DNA of 11,128 nucleotides from Xanthobacteraceae bacterium (GTDB lineage Bacteria > Pseudomonadota > Alphaproteobacteria > Rhizobiales > Xanthobacteraceae): the NCBI GenBank assembly GCA_030043175.1, contig JASHYD010000951.1, forward strand, positions 1 to 11,128, read 5' to 3'. Positions 1-7,033 of this stretch are shown one piece after another. The notes beneath the pieces are model-generated. The model did not search any database. It saw only the letters and a list, made by a program, of their open reading frames with translations, and was not told the DNA's origin. Each line of letters begins with the position of its first letter. Position 1 is the stretch's first letter. The position numbers and the translations under genes were made by a program.

Positions 1-134
1 TCCGAGTAATCGGAAAACGTGGAGTCGCTGGGAATGGAATTCTCATTGTTGGTCGTTTCCAGAATGGTGATGCAAAGTTCGACTCCTCTTCGCGGCTTCG
101 GTGGAATCAAATTCTCGTCGAAGTTGGTGATCAC
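1..134 (-). CDS. Possible partial CDS downstream of pgeF, unidentified
   Basis: An open minus-strand frame runs from a GTG at 134 off the left edge, giving about 44 residues that begin VITNFDENLIPP and are rich in Asn, Thr, Ser and Ile. I do not recognise the family. It lies 18 nt after the pgeF stop, and an AGGAG at 154-150 is about 15 nt from the GTG, longer than usual. Hand counting over the frame back to the pgeF stop gives about 66% GC at third codon positions and about 40% at first and second, which favours coding on this strand. The same stretch is also open on the plus strand in register, but with the reverse, non-coding-like bias. The DNA is visibly more AT-rich than the rest of the window, so a transferred gene or non-coding DNA are both possible. 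The start codon is uncertain. Confidence 0.35.
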   Translation of the reverse strand, partial: MITNFDENLIPPKPRRGVELCITILETTNNENSIPSDSTFSDYS

Positions 135-152
135 GAATATTCGGACACACTC

Positions 153-926
153 CTAGGTCAACACAATTGCGTTGATATGCCGCCCGTAGTCAGCCTCGTG
201 GCGATGCGTCATGCGCCGGTAGCTGAAGAACTTGTCCGCATCCGAGTACGTGCAAGCCTCGATATTCTCGATCGTCCCGATGCCGGCGGCGGCGAGGCGC
301 GCCACCACGTAGCCGGCAAGGTCGAACATGAAATGCCGCTCGCGCGGGCTCGGGCGGAAGAAGCGGGCATTGGCCGGGTCGGCGGCAACGAAGCGGTCCC
401 ACACGTCGGTACCGGTCTCGTAGTTTGACTGCCGGATCATTGGGCCCAGAGCCGCAACCATTCGCTGCCGCACGGCGCCAAGGCGCTCCATGGCGGCGAT
501 GGCTTCGTCGGTGACGCCGGCGAGCGCGCCCCGCCAACCTGCATGCGCGGCCCCGATGACGCGCGCCTGCGCATCCGCAAGCAGCACCGGCCCGCAATCC
601 GCCGTCGAGACGCCGACCGCAAGACCCACCACCCTCGTGACGATTGCGTCCGCGCGAGGGCGCGCGTCCGCCCCCCAGGGCTCGTCTGCTACAACGGCGT
701 CGGGAGAATGGATCTGATAGCAGGTGAGCAGACGCGCGGGCGGCACCCCCAGGGCTGCCGCCATGCGGGCGCGGTTTTCCGCCACGTTCCGCGGCTCATC
801 ATTGGAGCCAACCCCGGCATTGAGGCTTGCATAGACGCCATTTGAAACACCGCCGGCCCGCGTGAAGAACGCATGTCGAATGCCGTCAAGTCGCGCCAGC
901 CTGTGCGCGTGAAGCGGCCGCGTCAC
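153..926 (-). CDS. pgeF: Peptidoglycan editing factor PgeF (YfiH/laccase-domain, Cu-oxidase_4 family)
   Basis: The 257-residue protein covers the whole YfiH/PgeF family length. Cytoplasmic PgeF is reported to remove wrongly incorporated amino acids, such as L-Ser in place of L-Ala, from UDP-MurNAc peptide precursors. Older annotations call it polyphenol oxidase or purine nucleoside phosphorylase. The metal-site residues line up with the family: His73 in CYQIHSP, Cys111 in TADCGPV and His128 in AHAGWRG. The N-terminal FTRAGGVS and the C-terminal SYRR segment are also typical. The start is a GTG at 926 that overlaps the stop of the upstream methyltransferase gene by 4 nt (GTGA), so translation is probably coupled and no separate Shine-Dalgarno is needed. 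It is the third gene of the lgt operon. The family assignment is secure; the exact physiological substrate in this organism is inferred. Confidence 0.95.
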   Translation of the reverse strand: MTRPLHAHRLARLDGIRHAFFTRAGGVSNGVYASLNAGVGSNDEPRNVAENRARMAAALGVPPARLLTCYQIHSPDAVVADEPWGADARPRADAIVTRVVGLAVGVSTADCGPVLLADAQARVIGAAHAGWRGALAGVTDEAIAAMERLGAVRQRMVAALGPMIRQSNYETGTDVWDRFVAADPANARFFRPSPRERHFMFDLAGYVVARLAAAGIGTIENIEACTYSDADKFFSYRRMTHRHEADYGRHINAIVLT

Positions 927-2020
927 GGTGTGAACCCCGGCAGACGGGTCATTGCAGGCGCCGAAAATCCGATCACCTTGAACAGCGAGCCCATCTGGTC
1001 CGGCCCGGTGAGTCGCTCGACGGCCGCCGCGATATCGGCCCGTTTCGACTCGGGCGCATTGGCCTCAAGGATCGCAGCCCGGGCCTCTATGCCGAGGCCT
1101 TTCAACCATGTGCCCTGCTCCATCGGCCCGTGAACGCGGGCGCCCGCCTCCTGCGCCGCCTTGCCGAGCGCCTCGAAGTCGACATGGGCCGTGAGGTCGG
1201 TCAATCCCGGTAATGTCAGCGGATTCGCGTATTGATGGAGCCGCACTGCCTGCAACGTGTCGCCTGTCGCGCTGTTGACGTGGCCGTAGTCAATGACCAG
1301 TGCTGCTCCGCCGTCTGCGGCGCGGCGAGCGATCTCAATCGCGAACTTGCGCGGCCGCCACTCGAAAGTATCGCCGATTCGCGCATGCGCCACAACCGGC
1401 GGCAGCTTCGGCGCAAGATCGCGCAGCGGATCGCGCGCCACGGTGAGCACCAGCGCGCCGCTGGCGTCAACTGCGACCACCCGCTCGTGCCAGCCGGTCG
1501 TGCAACGCTCGGCTTGACAGATCGGCAGCGCGTCGAAGAATTCGTTCGCCACAATAATGGCGGGAGTGGCGGGCACTTCATCGATCCGCGCATGCCACCG
1601 CACTGCGAGATCATCGACGCCGCTCAGGGTCTGACGTTGCTGCGATTGCAGATTGGGGCTCGTCTCGATGAGGTGCACGCGCACGGCACGGCGGAACTCG
1701 GGCGCCGCCCGCGCGGCGCGCAGCGCGTCTTTCATCATCGTGCCGCGGCCCGGGCCGAACTCGATCAGCGCCACCGGATCGGGCCGATCCATGGACCGCC
1801 ACACCTCTGCAGCCCACAGCCCGATCAGTTCGCCGAACATCTGACTGATTTCCGGCGCGGTGATGAAATCGCCGGCTGCGCCCAACGGAGCACGCCGGTG
1901 GTAATACCCGTGCTGGGGATCGTACAGGCACGTGTGCATAAACTCGGCCACCGAAATAGGACCCGCGCGTGCGATGCGGGCGCGAATTTCGGCATCGAGC
2001 GGCGTGGGCTCTTCGGTCAT
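923..2020 (-). CDS. Class I SAM-dependent methyltransferase, MidA/NDUFAF7 family
   Basis: The 365-residue protein belongs to the family of mitochondrial NDUFAF7 (MidA), which methylates an arginine of the NDUFS2 subunit during complex I assembly. By analogy it may act on the NuoD-type subunit, but that is inference. Visible hallmarks are the N-terminal block DFITAPEISQMFGELIG at about residues 51-67, which contacts substrate or cofactor in the family, and the glycine-rich SAM loop IEFGPGRGTMM at about 86-96. Further along are IIVANEFFDALP and a late ALVIDYGH. I chose the ATG at 2020 because its A is also the last base of the lgt TGA stop (TGATG) and the protein then starts [12 protein letters not shown], as expected. 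The 34 extra codons upstream lie inside lgt and look non-coding. The gene's stop overlaps the pgeF start by 4 nt. Confidence 0.93.
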   Translation of the reverse strand: MTEEPTPLDAEIRARIARAGPISVAEFMHTCLYDPQHGYYHRRAPLGAAGDFITAPEISQMFGELIGLWAAEVWRSMDRPDPVALIEFGPGRGTMMKDALRAARAAPEFRRAVRVHLIETSPNLQSQQRQTLSGVDDLAVRWHARIDEVPATPAIIVANEFFDALPICQAERCTTGWHERVVAVDASGALVLTVARDPLRDLAPKLPPVVAHARIGDTFEWRPRKFAIEIARRAADGGAALVIDYGHVNSATGDTLQAVRLHQYANPLTLPGLTDLTAHVDFEALGKAAQEAGARVHGPMEQGTWLKGLGIEARAAILEANAPESKRADIAAAVERLTGPDQMGSLFKVIGFSAPAMTRLPGFTP

Positions 2021-2841
2021 CAGGAATAAGCTGGCTGACGCCGCAGCGCGAAAGCGATCAGCAGGACGCCGGCGATGAAAAGCGGGATAGAGAGCAACAT
2101 GCCCATGGTCATGCCGCCCCATAGGAAGCCAAGTTGCGGGTCGGGTTCACGGAAGAATTCACAGAACGACCGCATCACCGCGTAGAGGGCCGAAAAGGCG
2201 CCGAGGATAAGTCCGGGCCGGCGCAGCGCGCCCGCTCGCACCATAAGGCCCAGGACGACCAACAGCACGAGCCCTTCAAGGCCCGCCTCGTAGAGCTGGC
2301 TCGGATGGCGGGGGATCGGGTCGGCGCGCGGAAAAATCATCGCCCAGGGCACGTCGGCATGGCGGCCCCACAATTCGCCATTGACGAAATTGGCAAGCCG
2401 CCCAAGCAGAAGTCCAATCGGCGCAACCGCGCAGGTGAGGTCGCCAAGCGACAGCACCGGCACTTTTCGTGTGACCGCAAAGCCGATGACGGCGACGACG
2501 CAGCCGAGAAAGCCGCCGTGAAACGACATGCCGCCATTCCACACCTGAAAGATCTCCAACGGGTGTTCGATGAAATGCGGCAAGTTGTAGAACAGGACAT
2601 AGCCGGTGCGTCCGCCGAGGATGATACCGAGCGTGACCCAAAGGATGAAATCGTCAAAATCTTCGACCGTCAACGGCGCCGGCTTACCCCAGTTCCGTTC
2701 ATCGCGGATGATAGCGCGCGCATAGACCCAACCGAGAAGAATGCCGAAAATATACGCCAGCGCGTACCAGCGGATCGCAAAGGGCCCGATGGTGATGAGC
2801 ACCGGGTCAAGGTCAGGAAACGGAATGATCGAGATCGGCAT
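2020..2841 (-). CDS. lgt: Prolipoprotein diacylglyceryl transferase
   Basis: Lgt is the inner-membrane enzyme that transfers diacylglycerol from phosphatidylglycerol to the lipobox cysteine of prelipoproteins, the first step of lipoprotein maturation. The 273-residue protein has the usual multi-pass hydrophobic pattern. Signature blocks are IRWYALAY at about 23-30, [11 protein letters not shown] at 76-86, [10 protein letters not shown] at 101-110 (conserved His108), the Lgt signature [14 protein letters not shown] at 147-160 with Arg148 and Asn151, HPSQLYEA at 179-186, and the late [11 protein letters not shown] block at 224-234. All are intact. The start at 2841 gives the expected short N-terminus before the first membrane segment. 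I see no strong ribosome binding site ahead of it. It leads the lgt-methyltransferase-pgeF operon, divergent from ubiK. Confidence 0.97.
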   Translation of the reverse strand: MPISIIPFPDLDPVLITIGPFAIRWYALAYIFGILLGWVYARAIIRDERNWGKPAPLTVEDFDDFILWVTLGIILGGRTGYVLFYNLPHFIEHPLEIFQVWNGGMSFHGGFLGCVVAVIGFAVTRKVPVLSLGDLTCAVAPIGLLLGRLANFVNGELWGRHADVPWAMIFPRADPIPRHPSQLYEAGLEGLVLLVVLGLMVRAGALRRPGLILGAFSALYAVMRSFCEFFREPDPQLGFLWGGMTMGMLLSIPLFIAGVLLIAFALRRQPAYS

Positions 2842-3070
2842 GTATGATAATCCGGGGGCGCACGATGGAACACATTCTTGAGCTCAGCAGGATCCCCAGC
2901 GCTTTAGCTGTCCCGGAGCTTGCACTCAAGCGGCTCCGCAGCCATTGTATCGTGCGCGGCGGGTTGCCGCGTCGCGCGTCGATCCCGACTATGTGATTGC
3001 GAGTATACATTTTCGATACACGGCCGAGCGCCGGCCATTGGTGTGACGAGAGGAAGCACGGAGAGCCGCA
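2842..3070. promoter_or_regulatory. Divergent intergenic region between lgt and ubiK
   Basis: This 229-nt spacer must carry promoters for both the minus-strand lgt operon and plus-strand ubiK. The best -10-like hexamer is TATACT on the minus strand (3007 to 3002), pointing at lgt, but I see no matching -35 box at the right distance. A GGAG at 3060-3063, 7 nt before the ubiK ATG, is a good ribosome binding site. The inverted pair CTTGAG at 2877-2882 and CTCAAG at 2925-2930 could form a weak hairpin in the lgt leader. No gene is supported here. The promoter location is inferred from gene orientation rather than from a strong motif. Confidence 0.4.
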
Positions 3071-3340
3071 ATGGTGCAGACGACAGGGCGACTTTACGAC
3101 GAATTCGCCAGGCTGATGAACGATGCGGCCGGCGTTGCCCAGGGGGTGCGGCGGGAATTCGACACGGTGCTGCGCACCCAGGCGGAGCGGATTATGCGTG
3201 ACCTTGATGTCGTCCATCGCGAGGAGTTCGAGGCGGTCAAGGAGATGGCCCGGCTGGCGCGGGAGGAAAACGAAGCGCTCAAGGCTCGGCTCGCGGCGCT
3301 GGAGGCCAAGCTTGGGCCTCCGCCGGCAGGAAGCCCCTGA
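3071..3340 (+). CDS. ubiK: BMFP-domain accessory factor, UbiK/YqiC family
   Basis: The 89-residue protein matches the small BMFP/UbiK family (COG2960). In E. coli, UbiK helps the soluble ubiquinone biosynthesis complex under aerobic growth, and Brucella BMFP is a trimeric membrane-fusogenic protein. The N-terminal half (about residues 5-45) is an amphipathic helix region with the family pattern of a small N-terminal motif ending RREFDTVLRTQ. Residues about 48-80 form a heptad-rich coiled coil with EEFEAVKEMARLAREENEAL and LAALEAKL. The C-terminus is a short Pro/Gly/Ser tail. A GGAG at 3060-3063 supports the ATG. It stands alone opposite lgt. The family is fairly secure from pattern; a direct role in ubiquinone synthesis here is inferred. 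Confidence 0.86.
   Translation: MVQTTGRLYDEFARLMNDAAGVAQGVRREFDTVLRTQAERIMRDLDVVHREEFEAVKEMARLAREENEALKARLAALEAKLGPPPAGSP
3301..3321 (+). other. Strong intragenic hairpin at the 3' end of ubiK
   Basis: A perfect 7-bp inverted repeat, GGAGGCC and GGCCTCC, flanks AAGCTTG and lies 17 nt before the ubiK stop codon. It sits within codons for the E-A-K-L-G-P-P stretch. No T-run follows, so it is not a standard intrinsic terminator. It could stabilise the 3' end or slow polymerase, or simply reflect GC-rich coding. A second small stem, CCCAA (3361-3365) with TTGGG (3374-3378), lies in the following spacer. Confidence 0.4.
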
Positions 3341-3417
3341 CCTTCAGGTTCGCTGCGGAACCCAACCGGGCGATTGGGATTGAGTCCTTGAGTCATATGC
3401 AGCTCATAAAGACACGG

Positions 3418-3720
3418 ATGGGTCACGTGAAAACCTTACTCAAGATCGGAGCAATTGGCGTCGCGCTGGTCCTTGCATCGACTGCGGCCGACGCCAAAGG
3501 GTGTATCAAAGGGGCCATTGTCGGGGGAATCGGCGGCCACTATGTCGGTCACAGCGTCTTGGGCGCAGCGGCCGGATGCTTGGTGGGTCGGCACGAGGCA
3601 CGCAGGCGCGCAGCCCAGCCTTCTCGGCAGGTCCAATCTCCGCCTTCGCACTCGGTCCAATCTCCACCCTCGCGCTCGGTGCAATCTCCGGGTACGCGCT
3701 CGGTCCAATCATTTCACTGA
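3418..3720 (+). CDS. Small exported glycine-zipper-like protein with octapeptide-repeat tail
   Basis: The protein, about 100 residues from this start, has three parts. First is a Sec signal peptide: Lys-containing n-region, hydrophobic IGAIGVALVLAS, and an AxA-type site (ADA) before KGC. Second is a Gly/Ala/His-rich core, KGCIKGAIVGGIGGHYVG to LVGRH, with two cysteines and GxxxG spacing that suggests a helical hairpin or membrane-associated zipper. Third is a basic RRRAA segment leading to a tail of VQSPPSxS-type repeats ending at the TGA. Similar short proteins with a KGCxKGAxVGG core are, as I recall, common hypotheticals in Rhizobiales; their function is unknown to me. The start is uncertain: TTG 3388, ATG 3397, ATG 3418 and GTG 3427 are all in frame, and 3418 or 3427 give the best signal peptide. 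It is probably periplasmic or outer-envelope. Confidence 0.62.
   Translation: MGHVKTLLKIGAIGVALVLASTAADAKGCIKGAIVGGIGGHYVGHSVLGAAAGCLVGRHEARRRAAQPSRQVQSPPSHSVQSPPSRSVQSPGTRSVQSFH
3630..3710 (+). repeat. 24-bp tandem repeat, about 3.4 copies, in frame
   Basis: Three 24-bp units begin at 3630, 3654 and 3678, each starting GGTCCAATCTCC or GGTGCAATCTCC, and a partial fourth (GGTCCAATC) starts at 3702. Because 24 is a multiple of three, the array adds octapeptides of the form V-Q-S-P-P-S-H/R-S (third unit V-Q-S-P-G-T-R-S) to the tail of the small exported protein. Copies differ at several positions, so the array is not freshly expanded. Copy number could vary between strains without breaking the frame. 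Confidence 0.85.
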
Positions 3721-4092
3721 TCTCGGCCGCCGCCTCGCCTAGCAGCCGCTATGCCGCTACGTGGGCGGCGATGGCCACAACTTCCAAGCCCGTCGGCTGG
3801 GGGTCGGGCTGCCAGGAAGCCGCCCCCTCTGTCATTTTGGCAGTGAGTTGAGACGATGCGCCGTTTCTTGTCATTTGCCGACGGCGCCGTTATAAGCCTG
3901 ACAGCCGCGGCTCCAGACCCCCCTTTCGGGGTGGCCGAGGAACCGAATCCCGCCCCCCGTCCACGTTGACAAGAGTGGGCCGGGAATTAAAGCCCGGTCG
4001 GTTTAGCGCAATAGGGCGACTTAGCGCGCAACGGCGACGAATAATCTCGGCGCGGGCGCGCGTCGCTGCAACCCAGAGCGAGGAGCAACAAA
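3721..4092. other. Intergenic region upstream of rplY with promoter-like site
   Basis: This 372-nt gap holds no gene I can support. From left to right, a hairpin of CTTCC/GGAAG around AGCCCG/CGGGCT (3781-3819) could end the preceding transcript, but it lacks a T-run. A second stem, CCCC-TTTC-GGGG (3920-3931), follows. A TTGACA at 3966-3971 has a poor -10 (TAAAGC, 16-nt spacing). A CCGGG/CCCGG stem (3980-3984 with 3993-3997) overlaps that promoter-like site. The AGGAG at 4081-4085, 7 nt before the rplY ATG, is a good ribosome binding site. A tRNA-like fragment at 3928-3963 is treated under findings. Confidence 0.45.
3966..3993 (+). promoter_or_regulatory. Candidate promoter for rplY
   Basis: A perfect TTGACA (-35) at 3966-3971 is followed after 16 nt by TAAAGC, which matches only half of the -10 consensus. 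It is 100 nt upstream of the rplY ATG, which fits a leader for a ribosomal-protein gene. The match is to the E. coli consensus, and alphaproteobacterial promoters are often looser at -10, so the call is tentative. Confidence 0.35.
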
Positions 4093-4806
4093 ATGGCCAC
4101 CGTCAAGGAAATCAGGGCGATGACCCGTCCGCAGGCCGGCAAGGGGGCTGCCCGGGCCGAGCGCCGGGCGGGCCGCGTTCCCGGCGTCATCTATGGTGAC
4201 AATCAGCCCCCGCTCAACATCTCGGTTGACCGTGCGGACCTGCGCCAGCGAATCTATGCCGGCAAGTTCCTGACAAGCCTTTACGACGTTGAACTGGACG
4301 GCGCCAAGCACCGGGTGATTCCGCGCGATTTCCAGGTCGATCCGGTTCGCGACGTGCCGATCCACGTGGATTTCATGCGGCTAGGCGAGGGGGCCAGCAT
4401 CCGGGTGCGCATCCCCGTTCGGGTTGTTAATTCCGACCAGTCGCCCGGTATCAAGCGCGGCGGCACAATCAATATCGTGACCCACACGATCGACGTGCGC
4501 TGTCCGGCCGACGCCATTCCGGACGCTTTCGAGGTCGACGTCGCGGGGCTTGAAATCAACCATTCCAAGCATCTCAGCGACATCAAACTGCCGCCGAACG
4601 TGCGCCCGTTCATGCATGTCGACGCCACCTTGGTGACGATCGTGCCGCCGTCCGGCTACGCGGAGGAGATGAAGGCTGCCGCCGAGGCCGCAGCTGCCGC
4701 TGCGGCCACGGCCGCCACGGCTGCAGCAGCTCCAGGCGCTGGCGCTGCCGCCGCTGCTCCAGGCACTCCGGCCGCCCCCGCGGCGGGAGGCGGCGACAAG
4801 AAGTAA
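4093..4806 (+). CDS. rplY: 50S ribosomal protein L25 (Ctc/TL5 type)
   Basis: The 237-residue protein is the long, two-domain L25 (Ctc/TL5) that binds 5S rRNA in the large subunit. The N-terminal 5S-binding barrel spans about residues 5-95 and shows [12 protein letters not shown] (25-35 region) and [22 protein letters not shown] (split: HRVIPRDF 73-80, VPIHVDF 88-94). The C-terminal TL5 domain spans about 98-187, with GGTINIV and [11 protein letters not shown]. After about residue 190 a low-complexity Ala/Gly/Pro tail of about 45 residues ends GGGDKK. Such tails occur in alphaproteobacterial L25 proteins and are not an assembly sign by themselves. AGGAG at 4081-4085 supports the ATG. pth follows after 73 nt, a common rplY-pth pairing. 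Confidence 0.97.
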   Translation: MATVKEIRAMTRPQAGKGAARAERRAGRVPGVIYGDNQPPLNISVDRADLRQRIYAGKFLTSLYDVELDGAKHRVIPRDFQVDPVRDVPIHVDFMRLGEGASIRVRIPVRVVNSDQSPGIKRGGTINIVTHTIDVRCPADAIPDAFEVDVAGLEINHSKHLSDIKLPPNVRPFMHVDATLVTIVPPSGYAEEMKAAAEAAAAAAATAATAAAAPGAGAAAAAPGTPAAPAAGGGDKK

Positions 4807-4879
4807 GCCGCCCCACCACGCGGCTCCTGATCCGGCTTGGTGGTCCGGCGAGCTGCAGCTCTCAAAGGTTTGGCGCGCC

Positions 4880-5494
4880 ATGCAGCTCTTGGTCGGGCTC
4901 GGCAATCCGGGCCCGCGCTTTGCCGGCAATCGACACAATATCGGCTTCATGGCGGTCGAAGCCATTGCCCGGCGCCACCGGATTGGCCCGTGGCGACGGC
5001 GCTTTCGTGGGGTCGCGGCAGAAGGTCCGATCGACGGTGAGCGCGTCATCCTGCTGCTGCCCGAAACCTACATGAACGAGTCCGGGCTGGCCGCCGGAGA
5101 GGCGGCACATTTTTACAAGATCGCCGTCGGTCACATCGTGGTCTTTCATGATGAGATCGACCTGCCGCCCGCCAAGGTGCGTGTCAAGGCTGGCGGCGGC
5201 ACCGCAGGCCACAACGGCCTGCGCTCGATCTCGTCTCACGTGGGCAATGATTACCGGCGGGTTCGCATCGGGGTCGGTCACCCCGGCACTAAAGAGTTGG
5301 TCTACCCTTATGTGCTCAGCGACTTCGCCAAGGCGGAGCGGTCCTGGGTCGAGACCCTGTGCGACATCATCGCGGACAATGTCGCCCTGATTATCAAGGG
5401 AGAGGACTCCAGTTTCCAGAACAAGGTGCACCTCGCCATGCAGGCGAAGGGCTTTGGCGATGTGCCGCGGCCGGGTGAGCCGAAGCCGCAATAG
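4880..5494 (+). CDS. pth: Peptidyl-tRNA hydrolase
   Basis: Pth cleaves peptidyl-tRNA released from stalled ribosomes and recycles tRNA in the cytosol. The 204-residue protein has every expected active-site residue: Asn9 in GLGNPG, catalytic His19 in NRHNIGF, Asn66 in YMNESG, Asp91 in FHDEIDLPP and Asn112 in [11 protein letters not shown]. The conserved late block [11 protein letters not shown] is also present. The C-terminus ([14 protein letters not shown]) is a short hydrophilic extension. An AAAGG at 4864-4868 lies 11 nt before the ATG, a little distant. It sits just downstream of rplY, the usual arrangement. The spacer holds an inverted pair CCACCA (4813-4818) and TGGTGG (4838-4843) without a T-run, so readthrough from rplY is likely. 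Confidence 0.97.
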   Translation: MQLLVGLGNPGPRFAGNRHNIGFMAVEAIARRHRIGPWRRRFRGVAAEGPIDGERVILLLPETYMNESGLAAGEAAHFYKIAVGHIVVFHDEIDLPPAKVRVKAGGGTAGHNGLRSISSHVGNDYRRVRIGVGHPGTKELVYPYVLSDFAKAERSWVETLCDIIADNVALIIKGEDSSFQNKVHLAMQAKGFGDVPRPGEPKPQ

Positions 5495-5920
5495 CCGTGC
5501 TTGACACCAACCACGGAAACACGAGATTTGTGTGTCAGATGCGTGATGAAGAACGTCGCAGTAACTTTGGACCATGATGGCAAGCCACGCGCTCATTCCA
5601 ACGCCGCACAGCCTGACTGAGTGCTGTCGAATAGTGAAAGATCGCCGTCACATTATGTCGAGGGGGCACACCCGGCCGCTTTATCGGCGCATCGAGTTTT
5701 TTCTATGCGACCCCGCCGGGGTACGAGCCGACGAGGCAGTCGTGGCCCATTCACGATGCGAGCAAATTCGGATGGTGGGACTGCACGCCCATACGTTCGG
5801 CACTGCTGGCGGTCGCCAATTACTTCGCAAGGACCTGCAGCACGAGCGACAGCCGGACGGCACGACCATAGTCAATCTTCCGGCTTGATCCCTACAGCAA
5901 CTGTTCTGAGTAAGACCAAC
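5495..5920. other. Gene-poor region between pth and ychF
   Basis: This 426-nt gap interrupts a pairing that is usually closer. At its start, TGACAC (5502-5507) and GTGTCA (5532-5537) form an inverted repeat just after the pth stop. A TTGACA at 5501-5506 overlaps it but has no convincing -10. From about 5640 to 5870 all three plus-strand frames are open. One (ATG 5574 to TGA 5888) would give 104 residues. One is continuous with ychF from 5621. One (about 5638-5871) has no normal start codon but reads FIGASSFFYATPPGYEPT and SKFGWWDC. I recognise none of them, and no ribosome binding site stands out. A degraded gene fragment or plain non-coding DNA are both possible. Confidence 0.45.
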
Positions 5921-7018
5921 ATGGGCTTCAAATGCGGTATCGTTGGGTTGCCGAACGTGGGCAAATCGACGCTCTTTAACGCTTTGACCGCGACAGTGGC
6001 GGCGCAGGCGGCGAAATACCCTTTCAGCACTGTCGAGGCCAATATCGGCGAAGTGGCGGTGCCAGATCAGCGCCTTGAGGCGCTGGCAAAGCTCGCCAAG
6101 TCAGCCAAGATCGTGCCGACCCGGATCGCCTTCGTGGACATTGCGGGGCTCGTCAGCGGCGCTTCCCGGGGCGAAGGGCTCGGTAATCAGTTTCTGGCCG
6201 TGATCCGCGAGGTCGACGCCATTGCGCATGTGGTGCGCTGTTTCGAGAATCCTGACATCCCCCATGTCAATGACCGGATCGATCCGATCGCCGATATCGA
6301 CACCATCGAGACCGAGCTGATGCTTGCCGATCTCGACAGCCTGGAGCGACGCATCGACGGCCTTGCGAAGAAGGTGAAGGGAGGCGATGCGGAGGCCAAG
6401 CTTTCCCTCGACCTCGTCAATCGCGCGCTCGCTCTGTTGCGAGACGGCAAGCCGGCGCGGTTCGTCGACGTCAAGGCCGACGAGGAGAAGGCCTTCCGTG
6501 GCCTCGGCCTGCTCACGTCGAAGCCGGTGCTCTATGTCTGCAACGTGGAGGAAGCCGCGGCAGCGACCGGCAATGATTTTTCGCGCAAGGTCGAGCTGCG
6601 CGCGCACGAGGAGGGCGCGGGCATGGTGGTAATCGCGGCCCAGATCGAAGCCGAGATCGCCGTGCTGGCGGCCACCGAGCGCGCCGAGTATCTGACTGCA
6701 ATCGGCCTCAAGGAGGCGGGGCTCGATCGTCTGATCCGCGCCGGCTATGGTCTATTGTGCCTGCTCACGTATTTCACCGCAGGCCCGAAGGAGGCGAAAG
6801 CCTGGACCATCACCCGCGGCACCAAGGCGCCCCAGGCGGCGGGCGTCATTCATAGCGATTTCGAGCGCGGCTTCATCCGTGCCGAGACCATTGCGTATGA
6901 CGACTACGTCGCGCTCGGCGGGGAGGCGGGTGCCCGTGAGGCCGGCCGATTGCGCCTCGAAGGTAAGGAATACGTGGTCGCCGACGGGGATGTCCTGCAT
7001 TTCCGGTTTGCGACCTGA
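5921..7018 (+). CDS. ychF: Redox-regulated Obg-like ATPase YchF (OLA1 family)
   Basis: The 365-residue protein is a full-length YchF, a ribosome-associated P-loop NTPase of the Obg family that prefers ATP and is linked to translation and oxidative-stress control. Residues 1-20 carry the P-loop GLPNVGKST (9-17). The switch/G3 block DIAGLVSGASRGEGLGNQFL is at 73-92. The altered base-recognition motif N208-V-E-E replaces the GTPase NKxD, as expected for the family. The central coiled-coil insertion is around 125-165 and the TGS domain at about 280-364, ending DGDVLHFRFAT. I chose the ATG at 5921 because the protein then begins MGFKCGIVGLPN. The 100 extra in-frame codons from 5621 are Arg/Ser-rich and non-coding in character. 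The MaoC gene follows after 15 nt. Confidence 0.97.
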   Translation: MGFKCGIVGLPNVGKSTLFNALTATVAAQAAKYPFSTVEANIGEVAVPDQRLEALAKLAKSAKIVPTRIAFVDIAGLVSGASRGEGLGNQFLAVIREVDAIAHVVRCFENPDIPHVNDRIDPIADIDTIETELMLADLDSLERRIDGLAKKVKGGDAEAKLSLDLVNRALALLRDGKPARFVDVKADEEKAFRGLGLLTSKPVLYVCNVEEAAAATGNDFSRKVELRAHEEGAGMVVIAAQIEAEIAVLAATERAEYLTAIGLKEAGLDRLIRAGYGLLCLLTYFTAGPKEAKAWTITRGTKAPQAAGVIHSDFERGFIRAETIAYDDYVALGGEAGAREAGRLRLEGKEYVVADGDVLHFRFAT

Positions 7019-7033
7019 CGCGGCGGGCAGGAC

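Noticed and set aside
1232..2029. 265-codon plus-strand open frame antisense to the MidA-like methyltransferase gene
   Set aside because: The opposite strand encodes a recognised family with intact motifs; the antisense frame is a GC-driven shadow with no motif of its own.
2134..2847. 237-codon plus-strand open frame antisense to lgt
   Set aside because: Mirrors lgt codons and gives a highly charged Arg/Asp/His-rich product with no domain pattern; lgt is certain on the minus strand.
3630..3710. CRISPR array
   Set aside because: Units are contiguous 24-bp repeats with no spacers and lie in frame inside a coding sequence.
4837..5049. Short frames across the rplY-pth junction on both strands
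   Set aside because: They overlap recognised genes, and pth accounts for the coding signal.
5501..5529. TTGACA after pth as a ychF promoter
   Set aside because: There is no acceptable -10 at 16 to 18 nt, it is 390 nt from ychF, and it overlaps an inverted repeat that explains the motif equally well.
5621..5920. 100-codon N-terminal extension in frame with ychF
   Set aside because: YchF proteins begin MGFKCGIVGLPN at 5921; the extension is Arg/Ser-rich and lacks any family similarity.
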